Virus record (IMG/VR): IMGVR_UViG_3300046090_000160
Location: 1 to 30,667 of that record
Direction: 5' to 3' (one strand)
Source: a virus
Length of the DNA: 30,667 bases
The translations under genes were made by a program, and so were the position numbers. Position 1 is the first letter of the stretch, and every line of letters starts with the position of its first letter. Below, piece after piece: positions 1-5,683 of this stretch. The notes beneath the pieces are model-generated. The model searched no databases, was not told the DNA's origin, and saw nothing but the letters and a program-made list of their open reading frames with translations.

Positions 1-127
1 TATAGACAAAGAAGAACACAATTCGGTGCTTGATGAGTTAGAAGCCATGGAGGACAAGCTTAAGCGTGTTTCAATAAAGCTAAAGCGACGAGAGCGTCAA
101 TTAGTGTTGTGTAAAAAAGAGCTAAAA
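1..127. repeat. Left copy of 127-bp terminal direct repeat
   Basis: Bases 1-127 are identical to bases 30541-30667, the last bases of the window. A reading frame passes through the join without interruption. This shows a circular map, with about 30,540 bp of unique sequence. A length of exactly 127 is a common assembler k-mer size, so the repeat is more likely an assembly overlap than a biological terminal redundancy. Confidence 0.95.
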
Positions 128-223
128 AAACACAATATTTCCGTGCCGTTGCTTAGCGGTGATGATGAGTATATAGCGGGTCTAGAGGCAAAAATAGAGG
201 AGCTAGAAAGTGATAAATATTAA
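1..223 (+). CDS. Small charged coiled-coil protein (3' part; starts at 30470)
   Basis: This is the distal part of a 97-residue protein whose start lies at 30470 and which reads through the circular join in frame (codons begin at base 2). The protein is very rich in Lys, Glu and Leu, with a probable coiled coil across the middle and a second Glu-rich helix at the C-terminus. It carries no signal peptide or membrane segment. It is followed by the gene at 210, whose GTG start overlaps its end, so the two are probably co-translated. I do not recognise the family; its place directly after the tail fibre and a small HTH gene does not settle a function. Confidence 0.75.
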   Translation, partial: IDKEEHNSVLDELEAMEDKLKRVSIKLKRRERQLVLCKKELKKHNISVPLLSGDDEYIAGLEAKIEELESDKY

Positions 224-578
224 AAACATGAGTGTTGATATGGTTCAGGGTTTATTACAGTTAGTGCCAAATAAAAAGGTGCAAGAATACACAGCATTAG
301 CTAGACCCATATATGATAGCCTTTTGTCTAAAAACGGGGGAAACCCTGTTAATGCGTTGGCATCTTACGCCAAGAGCAACAATGTATCATCGGATAAACT
401 AAAAAGCATGGTGGGTAAGCTGGATAATCCTCTTATAAAAATGATGGCTAAAAAAAATGGTATCAATATCGATGAATTAGTGAATATGGCAGGCAATGTA
501 ATTGATAAGGGTGAGGGTGATGATACCCCAAAACACAGTGAGAAAAAACGTGGTAAAACACGTAGAGAAAGATATTAA
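210..578 (+). CDS. Hypothetical protein, basic C-terminus
   Basis: A 122-residue protein starting at GTG 210, preceded by AGGAG with 7 bases of spacing and overlapping the end of the upstream gene by 14 bases. ATG 228 is an alternative start. The first 90 residues look helical and contain several Leu/Met-rich turns; the last 20 are strongly basic (Lys/Arg clusters), which would suit binding to nucleic acid or to a negatively charged surface. There is no membrane segment. The family is not recognised. The neighbours on both sides are small unknown proteins lying between the tail fibre and the lysis genes. Confidence 0.7.
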   Translation: MINIKNMSVDMVQGLLQLVPNKKVQEYTALARPIYDSLLSKNGGNPVNALASYAKSNNVSSDKLKSMVGKLDNPLIKMMAKKNGINIDELVNMAGNVIDKGEGDDTPKHSEKKRGKTRRERY

Positions 579-581
579 TTA

Positions 582-613
582 GCATAGTAGGCGTTGTTAA
601 CGTAGTGCTATGC
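582..613 (+). other. Imperfect hairpin in leader of the gene at 637
   Basis: The arms GCATAG (582-587) and CTATGC (608-613) enclose a smaller CGTT/AACG stem (592-595 with 599-602). On the plus strand the hairpin is followed by an A-run, not a T-run, so it is not a plus-strand intrinsic terminator. It may shape the 5' end or stability of the downstream message; its function is unproven. Confidence 0.4.
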
Positions 614-636
614 AATAAAAAAAAAGAGGTTTTATT

Positions 637-1134
637 ATGAATAGCGTTATTAATGACACAGATGTTGTTGCCGGTGGCAATGTTGGGTACGCAAAGGGAT
701 ATACTGGAGGTAGCGGTTCATCTGCTCTTTGGTTCATTATCTTGTTCTTGTTTATTATCTTGGTTTTAGCTTTTATTCATTCGTCAAGCAAGGGTGCTAA
801 ACAAGATATCATTGGTGTTCAAGCAGCATCATATGCTAACTTGCAACATGAGAAGCTTTTTGCTGAGGTTGCCCACACAGCAAACCGAACAGATGCTCTT
901 CTTGTAGCACAGAATACTGCAAAAATGGAGAACGAGATTGCATGTTTACGTGAGAAAAACATCGAGCTTGTAAGTCAAATTAATTTCAACGGTTTACGTA
1001 GTGAAACCCAGTCATTAGTTGCTAGTTTACGCAGTGAGATGGCTGCACAATTCACACGCACTAATGATATGATTGAGCACGTATGTGGACACCACTGTCA
1101 TGGTGATAACAACCCAAGCAAGAAAACAGCATAG
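637..1134 (+). CDS. Membrane-anchored coiled-coil protein with His/Cys tail
   Basis: A 165-residue protein from ATG 637, preceded by AGAGG (625-629). Residues 1-30 are Gly-rich, residues about 31-50 form one strong membrane helix, and residues about 60-145 are Ala/Glu-rich helix of coiled-coil character. Near the C-terminus is the motif HVCGHHCHG, a plausible metal site. The leader, an A-run followed by AGAGG, a short T-run and ATG, closely matches the leader of the major capsid gene at 20024, which suggests high expression. It could be a virion or membrane-associated structural protein. A terminator-like hairpin follows. No named family is recognised. Confidence 0.8.
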   Translation: MNSVINDTDVVAGGNVGYAKGYTGGSGSSALWFIILFLFIILVLAFIHSSSKGAKQDIIGVQAASYANLQHEKLFAEVAHTANRTDALLVAQNTAKMENEIACLREKNIELVSQINFNGLRSETQSLVASLRSEMAAQFTRTNDMIEHVCGHHCHGDNNPSKKTA

Positions 1135-1141
1135 GATGAAA

Positions 1142-1163
1142 AGACCCGCCTAAAAACGGGTCT
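1142..1163 (+). terminator. Hairpin, weak intrinsic terminator
   Basis: A perfect 7-bp GC-rich stem, AGACCCG (1142-1148) with CGGGTCT (1157-1163), with an 8-base loop and followed by ATTT. The T-run is poor, so termination may be partial. The next ATG (1174) lies only 10 bases beyond the stem, leaving little room for a Shine-Dalgarno site. Confidence 0.55.
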
Positions 1164-1173
1164 ATTTACTACC

Positions 1174-1377
1174 ATGAGTGATAATGCGGGACTTGTATTC
1201 TTAGGCGGTGCTATAGTTGGTGGGGCAGTTGTTTTTTTAACACAAACCCCGCGTGGAAGACATTTGTCAAGAAGAGGGTATGAAAACTTGACGCAACAGT
1301 TTAGCTGGGACAATAAGAATAATGCCAGAGAGGCTGAATTCGAAGAGATTAAACAAGAGGAAACAGATAATGAATAG
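1174..1377 (+). CDS. Small membrane protein, YtxH-like
   Basis: A 67-residue protein. Residues about 6-23 form a Gly/Ala/Val membrane helix, followed by a TPRGR stretch and a charged C-terminal half. A glycine-rich helix followed by a Pro-Arg-Gly turn resembles YtxH-type small membrane proteins, though the match is short. No Shine-Dalgarno is visible: the ATG sits just after the hairpin at 1142-1163, so it may be poorly translated or use another start. Its stop overlaps the next gene, whose ATG is at 1370. Confidence 0.6.
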   Translation: MSDNAGLVFLGGAIVGGAVVFLTQTPRGRHLSRRGYENLTQQFSWDNKNNAREAEFEEIKQEETDNE

Positions 1378-1714
1378 CGAACACATAACCATGATAAGAA
1401 ACCATGGACACAAGCTGATAGAAGAAAGAATTCAGTTTTACGGCGGGGATATCAGCTCAATTAACAGCTTAGAAGACATTGCAAACATGCTTATTGTTGT
1501 AGAAGAAGGCGATTCACATGATGGTTTTAATGAACTTAAAGAGGCTTTTAGCAGTGGGCATGCAAAACATTATCATCCTGCATTAAGAGAGTATTTAAAT
1601 ACGTTAGAACTGCAGGTAAAGTGGATAAATGACATGTGTGTTAAGTTGCGTGATGGTGATGCCCAAAATTTACTAAGAAAAGGATTGCAATCGGCACATT
1701 CTGTTGTAAAATAA
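1370..1714 (+). CDS. Hypothetical acidic protein
   Basis: A 114-residue protein starting at ATG 1370, chosen because GAGG precedes it by about 8 bases; the open frame extends upstream to 1322 but without a better start. It overlaps the preceding gene by 8 bases. The sequence is mostly helical with scattered His residues and has no membrane segment or signal peptide. I do not recognise the family. It is the last gene before the gap holding the lysis promoter, so it probably ends the structural-side transcript. Confidence 0.65.
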   Translation: MNSEHITMIRNHGHKLIEERIQFYGGDISSINSLEDIANMLIVVEEGDSHDGFNELKEAFSSGHAKHYHPALREYLNTLELQVKWINDMCVKLRDGDAQNLLRKGLQSAHSVVK

Positions 1715-1741
1715 AATTATAAAACAACCAAATATATTGTA

Positions 1742-1788
1742 TTATCAAAGCTTTTCGTAATGACAAAGTTTTGATAAATTGTTATACT
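1742..1788 (+). promoter_or_regulatory. Sigma70-type promoter with flanking inverted repeat (lysis operon)
   Basis: The -35 ATGACA (1760-1765) and -10 TATACT (1783-1788) are separated by exactly 17 bases. An 8-bp inverted repeat, TTATCAAA (1742-1749) and TTTGATAA (1770-1777), brackets the -35 box with the right arm inside the spacer, a position where a bound protein would block or modulate polymerase. The lysis cassette lies downstream. Confidence 0.7.
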
Positions 1789-1878
1789 TGCTGTGTATGG
1801 TGTGAACTTACCTTACCATGCTTAGTGATGTGTTTCCTACAACATGAGGGTTGCGTGAAAAAAAGAGGTGATTTAGCC

Positions 1879-2145
1879 TTGTTTAATAGTCTTAATAATG
1901 ACCAGAAAATAATTTATTTGCTTGGTCGTATTGAAGAGCAAGGAGAGCAGATATCAGAGCTTTACGAACTTAATCGTGGGGCATTGCGTACAGGTGATTT
2001 GTCTAAAAAATTGTTGGCTACAGCTACCATCATTGCAGCATTATTCACGCTTGGAAAAGGGATTGAATTTATAGAGCATTATTTTGTTGCTAAAAATGAA
2101 GAAAGGGTGTACATAGAAAAAGATAAAAAGGAGGTATCAACTTGA
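1879..2145 (+). CDS. Small membrane protein in lysis cassette (holin-like)
   Basis: An 88-residue protein from TTG 1879, chosen because AGAGGTG (1864-1870) lies 8 bases upstream; GTG 1855 is a second possibility. Any start before about 1795 would precede the predicted transcript start. Residues about 5-40 form an amphipathic, Glu-rich helix and residues about 44-62 a membrane helix, followed by a charged tail. This order (helix, then one membrane span) resembles XhlA-type holin partners. It overlaps the putative lysin by 4 bases and carries that gene's strong AAGGAGG ribosome site near its end. Holin role is inferred from position. Confidence 0.6.
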   Translation: MFNSLNNDQKIIYLLGRIEEQGEQISELYELNRGALRTGDLSKKLLATATIIAALFTLGKGIEFIEHYFVAKNEERVYIEKDKKEVST

Positions 2146-2624
2146 TTAAGCAAACAGATTACTTTTTTAAGGATGGTGATATAGTTCATAGAACAATTTA
2201 CAACTATGGCTGTAATTTTATGTGTCATATTGCCATTGTTTATCCACAATGTACTTATGAAGATGTGTTGAACCTTTATTCCGTATGTATAGCGAATAGA
2301 ACAATGCTGAGCAACTGCACTATCAAAGATCCTAATGGTGTGGCTAAAACTATAGCTTCTTTTTATGGTGTTGCTTCAGCCAGGCAGATAGGTGGTAAAG
2401 ATTCGAGTAGCCATTATGGTATTCAGTTTCCAGATGAAAGGATAGACCATATCCTACACCGCCACAAAACACTCACAGGGCTTCATTTTACGGCTTCTTT
2501 GTGCATTAAAGGTGAAAACATATACTACGACCCTTATGAAGCAAGGAAAGGCGTATATTCTATCAATATAGTTAACAATAATATACAACAATCGTATTAT
2601 GCTGGGGGCTGGATAAATGGGTGA
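2142..2624 (+). CDS. Putative cysteine-peptidase-like endolysin
   Basis: A 160-residue protein starting at TTG 2142, with AAGGAGG seven bases upstream. A Cys-His-Asp series typical of papain-like peptidases and amidases is visible: GC at 23-24 followed by a helix (nucleophile candidate C24), LHF with H115, and YYDPYE with D130. The spacing resembles C39/CHAP-like folds. It lies between a holin-like gene and a holin/spanin set, the normal place for an endolysin, and no other lysin candidate exists in the genome. The catalytic assignment is inference; the protein could also be another papain-fold enzyme. Its end overlaps the next gene by 8 bases. Confidence 0.5.
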   Translation: MIKQTDYFFKDGDIVHRTIYNYGCNFMCHIAIVYPQCTYEDVLNLYSVCIANRTMLSNCTIKDPNGVAKTIASFYGVASARQIGGKDSSSHYGIQFPDERIDHILHRHKTLTGLHFTASLCIKGENIYYDPYEARKGVYSINIVNNNIQQSYYAGGWING

Positions 2625-2853
2625 TCTGTTTAGTGCAAGGTGGTGGTCAAATGCTTACAAGATATTTGCTGGTAATTTTGTCATTCTTTGTATGGTTTTG
2701 ATAGTGTTTTTTGGCTGGGATGATATCCCTATGAGCAATGTGCTGGCTGGGTGTGCTTTTATTTCTGCGGGTAATTTCTTTAGTATTGACGCTAGCATTT
2801 TGGTTAAAAACGCTAATGCTCACAAGGTTGTGAATAATGATAACACTGAGTAA
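2617..2853 (+). CDS. Holin-like protein, two membrane spans
   Basis: A 78-residue protein with two hydrophobic helices, about residues 19-34 and 40-57, joined by a short turn, and a polar C-terminal tail. Size and topology fit class II holins, which make the inner-membrane lesion that releases the lysin. It overlaps the putative lysin upstream and the inner-membrane spanin downstream, completing a compact lysis operon. Primary sequence is not recognised as any named holin. Confidence 0.65.
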   Translation: MGDLFSARWWSNAYKIFAGNFVILCMVLIVFFGWDDIPMSNVLAGCAFISAGNFFSIDASILVKNANAHKVVNNDNTE

Positions 2854-3106
2854 AATAAAGGGTTGGCTTGGTGCTGGAGCTGCACTTGCTCTAGCTGTAA
2901 TGGCTTATGTTTTTGGTGCTAGAGGGCAAAAACTAAAGACAGCAGAAAAGGAACTGAAAACAAGGGACAAATCCGATGAGCTGGCTCTGGCTAAAAAAGA
3001 AGGGGCAAGGGTTATAGATGATGAGAATAATAGGCTTAAAAGCGAAGTTAAACAGTCTACTGTTGTTGATGGTCTTAACAAGCTGTTCAACACTAAAGAT
3101 AAGTGA
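2837..3106 (+). CDS. Inner-membrane spanin, Rz-like
   Basis: An 89-residue protein: an N-terminal membrane anchor at about residues 10-27 (Gly/Ala/Leu-rich), then a long Lys/Glu-rich coiled coil in the periplasm. This is the architecture of i-spanins, which pair with an outer-membrane lipoprotein to fuse the two membranes at the end of lysis. The gene's last 89 bases are overlapped in another frame by the lipoprotein gene at 3018, as in lambda Rz/Rz1. The ATG overlaps the end of the holin-like gene. No sequence identity to Rz is claimed; the call rests on architecture and nesting. Confidence 0.75.
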   Translation: MITLSKIKGWLGAGAALALAVMAYVFGARGQKLKTAEKELKTRDKSDELALAKKEGARVIDDENNRLKSEVKQSTVVDGLNKLFNTKDK

Positions 3107-3254
3107 AAGCTGTGAAAAACATGCCCCACCTATCAAACCGCCTATAGAATGGCAAGAAATTGATGGTAGGGCAAGTATTACGTTAGAAGATGCCACGTCG
3201 CTGTTGCGCTATCTTTACGATGTTGACGCATATATATCTAAAACTCAGCTATAA
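3018..3254 (+). CDS. Outer-membrane spanin lipoprotein, Rz1-like
   Basis: A 78-residue protein (ATG 3018, or 3021, with AAGGG upstream) read in a different frame from the overlapping spanin gene. Residues 11-20 are a hydrophobic signal core and end in the lipobox LTSC with Cys23, giving a mature lipoprotein of 56 residues with a Pro-containing segment (PPIKPP) just after the Cys. These are hallmarks of Rz1-type o-spanins. It extends 148 bases beyond the inner-membrane partner, so it is only partly embedded. Its end overlaps the convergent gene at 3249 by 6 bases. The pair points to a diderm host. Confidence 0.8.
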   Translation: MMRIIGLKAKLNSLLLLMVLTSCSTLKISESCEKHAPPIKPPIEWQEIDGRASITLEDATSLLRYLYDVDAYISKTQL

Positions 3255-3899
3255 TAATATTCCCCATGACCTACATTCATAACATTCGTTTTTTTCTCCA
3301 GTAACTAGGTCTTCCTCTATTATGTAAGGCGTATATATACCCTCATATCTACCACATTTAATGCATTCGAAATAATCCTCTTTCTCTATCCCCAAGGTGT
3401 AACCTTTCACAGATCTCCTCTTATATTGAAAAACTCCATAGTTGTATTCGACATATTCTACATAATAAGCTGTTGTAACTACTAGCTTTGATTTATACCT
3501 AATATCTAAAGCTGGGTCATTTTCTTCGAATGATTCGTAATCTGCCCATATGGGGCATAGAGCATCGTAATCAGATATATACTCATAATTAATCACATGA
3601 CTACAGACCTTTGACGCCTCTTTGATAAGTGGAACAAACGTACTATTTACTGCCTTATTTTTTATCTGCCAGTCTAAAAACCCCATATACAAAATAAAGT
3701 CCATTAACTCTTCATTAGCGTGTTTCATCATATCAGCATTTACAGCGTTCTCCCTGCATGCCTGAAACGCTTTATCACCGTATTTTGTAGCTCCTTTTCT
3801 CATTTTAGCCATTAATGTCTCTACAAGCTCTTTGCTTACATTTTCACTAAGAAACTGCTCGATATGTCCTTCTATTTCTTGCTCAAACTCATCACTCAT
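3249..3899 (-). CDS. MazG-like domain plus C-terminal zinc ribbon
   Basis: A 216-residue leftward protein starting at ATG 3899, overlapping the upstream gene by ATGA. Residues about 29-80 contain KGATKYGD followed by an EELMD helix (63-67), a pattern seen in single-domain MazG-type nucleotide pyrophosphohydrolases, which hydrolyse (d)NTPs to monophosphates. Residues 179-182 and 206-209 hold two CxxC pairs that probably bind zinc. The middle section is unassigned. A MazG-like enzyme would fit nucleotide-pool control or defence evasion, but only part of the acidic metal-binding set is evident. It is the last gene of the leftward operon. Confidence 0.65.
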   Translation of the reverse strand: MSDEFEQEIEGHIEQFLSENVSKELVETLMAKMRKGATKYGDKAFQACRENAVNADMMKHANEELMDFILYMGFLDWQIKNKAVNSTFVPLIKEASKVCSHVINYEYISDYDALCPIWADYESFEENDPALDIRYKSKLVVTTAYYVEYVEYNYGVFQYKRRSVKGYTLGIEKEDYFECIKCGRYEGIYTPYIIEEDLVTGEKNECYECRSWGILL

Positions 3900-4087
3900 G
3901 CTTTTTTCCCTGTCATTTTTTCAATCTCTTTAATTGTATGTTCAATCTTTTCGATATTTTCTTTCATGTGTTTTCTGTCATTACTTTCTGCAACCATCAT
4001 GCCAAGGTGTGTGCCCAAAGTAATTGCACCCACAACTGAGAAAATAACGAACAGTGCAACCTTGATACAATTTGTATATTTATTCAC
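3896..4087 (-). CDS. Small membrane protein with coiled-coil tail
   Basis: A 63-residue leftward protein from GTG 4087, supported by a GGAAG-type ribosome site just upstream. Residues about 8-31 are a membrane helix and residues 37-58 a Lys/Glu-rich coiled coil. It sits inside the leftward operon between the 34-residue hydrophobic peptide and the MazG-like gene, overlapping the latter by 4 bases. The family is unknown. Confidence 0.65.
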   Translation of the reverse strand: MNKYTNCIKVALFVIFSVVGAITLGTHLGMMVAESNDRKHMKENIEKIEHTIKEIEKMTGKKA

Positions 4088-4102
4088 AGCCTACTTCCTT
4101 AT

Positions 4103-4207
4103 TTAAAACTTAATCATCATAGCCATTATGATGAACACAATCAGTGCTATCACTTTAAAAGTTTGTGTAAAGATTATCAGGTTGTTTGCCCATGGTTTTT
4201 TACCCAT
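4103..4207 (-). CDS. 34-residue hydrophobic peptide
   Basis: A leftward frame from ATG 4207 encoding 34 residues, most of which form one membrane helix rich in Ile, Val and Met. It begins inside the neighbouring 28-residue frame, in another frame, and no clear Shine-Dalgarno precedes it, so translation would depend on coupling. It fills most of the gap between 4087 and 4254, which otherwise holds no gene. Existence is plausible but not proven. Confidence 0.4.
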   Translation of the reverse strand: MGKKPWANNLIIFTQTFKVIALIVFIIMAMMIKF

Positions 4208-4263
4208 ATCAGTAAGGCTATCACAACCAGTGATGATAAATACGCTGATAGGGCTATTTCCAT
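4177..4263 (-). CDS. 28-residue hydrophobic peptide, coupled to regulator
   Basis: A leftward frame from ATG 4263 whose first 10 bases overlap the end of the regulator gene (stop at 4254-4256), an arrangement that favours re-initiation. Residues about 3-21 form a membrane helix. Together with the nested 34-residue peptide it makes two overlapping one-span peptides in a row. No family is recognised. Confidence 0.4.
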   Translation of the reverse strand: MEIALSAYLSSLVVIALLIWVKNHGQTT

Positions 4264-4667
4264 AGCTTTAGCGCCACTTCTTGGTCGGAATGGTGTTGAG
4301 ACACGTCCAACCCTTTTTGTGTTAAAAAAATGATGTTTTTTTGCCCTTCTTTTCTGATGTAAAACAATTCCTCTCTCATGCGTAGGTTTAAAGCTGAAAA
4401 TCTTTTGAGTGTTCGATGAATTGAGTCAAGTGTTATATCGATGTTAAGATTACATGATGATTCAACGGCTTTTTTGACAGCGTAAAAGCTTTTCATGCTT
4501 TTGGTTTTGTAACTCATGACTGACCCATCATGGTCAAAATAGCACAATTCGCAGTCAGTGCCAAATTTTTCTATCACCATGGCACAAACAAGAGCCATAG
4601 CGCGGTTGTAGGTTTTTTTCACTGGGGTGGTTTTTTCTGCTGTGTGATTTTTTTTTGTGTTAGTCAT
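4254..4667 (-). CDS. Putative winged-helix regulator, leftward operon
   Basis: A 137-residue leftward protein. The start at ATG 4667 is chosen because AAGGAG (4680-4675) precedes it by 7 bases; the upstream extension to 4715 lies inside the promoter. The N-terminal 20 residues are Lys/Thr-rich. The C-terminal half contains a helical segment with LDSIHRTLKRFSALNL, then strands ending in FLTQKGL, which resembles a winged helix-turn-helix with its wing. As the first gene of the operon divergent from the early region, it is the best candidate for a transcriptional regulator of that region. Family not recognised; DNA binding is inferred. Confidence 0.55.
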   Translation of the reverse strand: MTNTKKNHTAEKTTPVKKTYNRAMALVCAMVIEKFGTDCELCYFDHDGSVMSYKTKSMKSFYAVKKAVESSCNLNIDITLDSIHRTLKRFSALNLRMREELFYIRKEGQKNIIFLTQKGLDVSQHHSDQEVALKLWK

Positions 4668-4686
4668 ATCCAAACTCCTTGGGTGA

Positions 4687-4715
4687 AGAATAAACAGTTT
4701 TCGAAACAGCGTCAA
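4687..4715 (-). promoter_or_regulatory. Leftward sigma70-type promoter
   Basis: On the minus strand, -35 TTGACG (4715-4710) and -10 TATTCT (4692-4687) are separated by 17 bases. The transcript would begin near 4680, directly at the AAGGAG of the regulator gene, giving a leader of only about a dozen bases. Confidence 0.7.
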
Positions 4716-4720
4716 GAGGG

Positions 4721-4797
4721 TTTTCTTGTTTTTCTTTGTTTTTCTTTTTTTTTGGTTCTTTTTTTTTCTTTTTATTTCTTTTTATTCTTTTCTTATG
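4721..4797. promoter_or_regulatory. Phased T-tract (A-tract) region upstream of leftward promoter
   Basis: About 77 bases are almost all T on the plus strand, broken by single C residues at 4725, 4734, 4744, 4758, 4768, 4778 and 4787, i.e. mostly at 9-10 base steps. Tracts phased with the helical repeat bend DNA. They lie immediately upstream of the leftward -35 box, where they could act as an UP element or curved activator. The remaining stretch to 4873 holds no recognisable gene. Confidence 0.6.
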
Positions 4798-4873
4798 ATT
4801 AGTTATATGTAAGAGGTGATTTATTGTGTTTTTGTTTGCTTAAGTTTAGTATAAAAAAACGTGCATAAACTGC

Positions 4874-4902
4874 TTGACTTTTATTATTTGTGATTGTATG
4901 TT
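4874..4902 (+). promoter_or_regulatory. Rightward early promoter P1
   Basis: -35 TTGACT (4874-4879), 17-base spacer, -10 TATGTT (4897-4902). The spacer contains TTTGTGAT, also found in the promoters at 6694 and 10817, and the whole element is near-identical to the promoter at 5408. It diverges from the leftward promoter at 4715 and starts the early rightward transcript. Confidence 0.65.
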
Positions 4903-4917
4903 TACAGCATAGGAGAT

Positions 4918-4983
4918 ATGAAAAAAGATAAAAACAACTGCAATTTCTATGGTTTTTGGTGTTTAAAATGGTTTTATGCATAG
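4918..4983 (+). CDS. 21-residue leader-like peptide
   Basis: A short frame from ATG 4918 to TAG 4983, preceded by AGGAG with very short spacing (2 bases). It would start about nine bases after the predicted transcript start of P1. The peptide is Lys/Asn-rich then aromatic. It is too short for a homology call; it could be a leader peptide or chance. Confidence 0.3.
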   Translation: MKKDKNNCNFYGFWCLKWFYA

Positions 4984-5035
4984 CAAGATTTAGCATGTTT
5001 TTGGCAAAAATACAAAAGTAAGGGAGATTTAAATT

Positions 5036-5359
5036 ATGGGTATTCTATTTAGGGATGTGGTAAAAAACATTACTTTTCGTTGTTCAATTTGCGGTGATGA
5101 GATGGACTATTTTGGGGCAATGAAGACAAGTAATGTTTTGCAAGATGGGTTTTCACAAGTATCTGTAGGTTCACTAAAATTGCTGGTATGCGATTGTTGT
5201 TTGGATGAATTTACCGAGTGCAGCGACTGTGGTGAGTTGACTCATAATGAACTTATGATATCAAATAGGATTATTAATTTTAATGGCAGTTTATTGTGGG
5301 TTAAATCACCATTTATATGCTTATGGTGTTACAATAGACACAATAAGGGTAAAATATAA
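5036..5359 (+). CDS. Small zinc-ribbon protein
   Basis: A 107-residue protein from ATG 5036 with GGGAG nine bases upstream. It has several Cys pairs: CSIC near residue 16, CDCC near 51, CSDC near 61 and CLWC near 95, which would bind two zinc ions. Such small multi-Cys proteins are common at the start of phage early operons and often bind host proteins or nucleic acid; no specific role can be assigned. It is the first substantial gene behind promoter P1 and is followed by a 99-base gap containing promoter P2. Confidence 0.75.
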   Translation: MGILFRDVVKNITFRCSICGDEMDYFGAMKTSNVLQDGFSQVSVGSLKLLVCDCCLDEFTECSDCGELTHNELMISNRIINFNGSLLWVKSPFICLWCYNRHNKGKI

Positions 5360-5407
5360 CAGAATAGATTAGTTTGCACAAATAATAGTTATTTTTTCAC
5401 CAAATGC

Positions 5408-5436
5408 TTTACTTTTATTATTAGTGGTATTATTTT
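5408..5436 (+). promoter_or_regulatory. Rightward early promoter P2 (copy of P1)
   Basis: -35 TTTACT (5408-5413), 17-base spacer, -10 TATTTT (5431-5436). The 12 bases starting ACTTTTATTATT are shared with P1, and both are followed by an ACAG and a purine-rich ribosome site, indicating a duplicated promoter-leader cassette. Bases 5360-5407 hold nothing else recognised. Confidence 0.55.
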
Positions 5437-5458
5437 TATTACAGAGGATAAAAACAAA

Positions 5459-5683
5459 ATGACAAAAGAAGAGCTAAAAAAGATGACAAGAGATGAGCTG
5501 GTAATAGAGTGTGCTAGGTGCAAAGACTTAGCCACAGAGGCGTCAAATATATTAAGAAGGGGTGATTATGGTGATATAGCTGATTATCGTAGTAAATTCG
5601 ATAAATGGGTGGAGTTTGAGGAGAACTGGATAGCGGTTGAAACAACTATCAAAGAGCATGATGAGGAGACAAAAAGTGAATAA
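5459..5683 (+). CDS. Hypothetical early protein
   Basis: A 74-residue acidic, helical protein from ATG 5459. It opens with a Lys/Glu-rich stretch, KEELKKMTRDEL, and resembles the start of the small protein at 7225 (TRDELKK), hinting at a shared small-protein family in this early region. It has no membrane segment. A weak AGAGG lies 11 bases upstream, just downstream of promoter P2. Its end overlaps the next gene by 8 bases. Function unknown. Confidence 0.65.
   Translation: MTKEELKKMTRDELVIECARCKDLATEASNILRRGDYGDIADYRSKFDKWVEFEENWIAVETTIKEHDEETKSE

Noticed and set aside
582-613. Plus-strand terminator before the gene at 637
   Set aside because: The hairpin is followed by an A-run rather than a T-run, so it is not an intrinsic terminator for rightward transcription.
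4254-4667. CI-type lysogeny repressor
   Set aside because: No integrase or attachment site was found, and the protein lacks a Cro/CI-type helix-turn-helix at its N-terminus or a peptidase domain; only a regulator of unknown role can be claimed.
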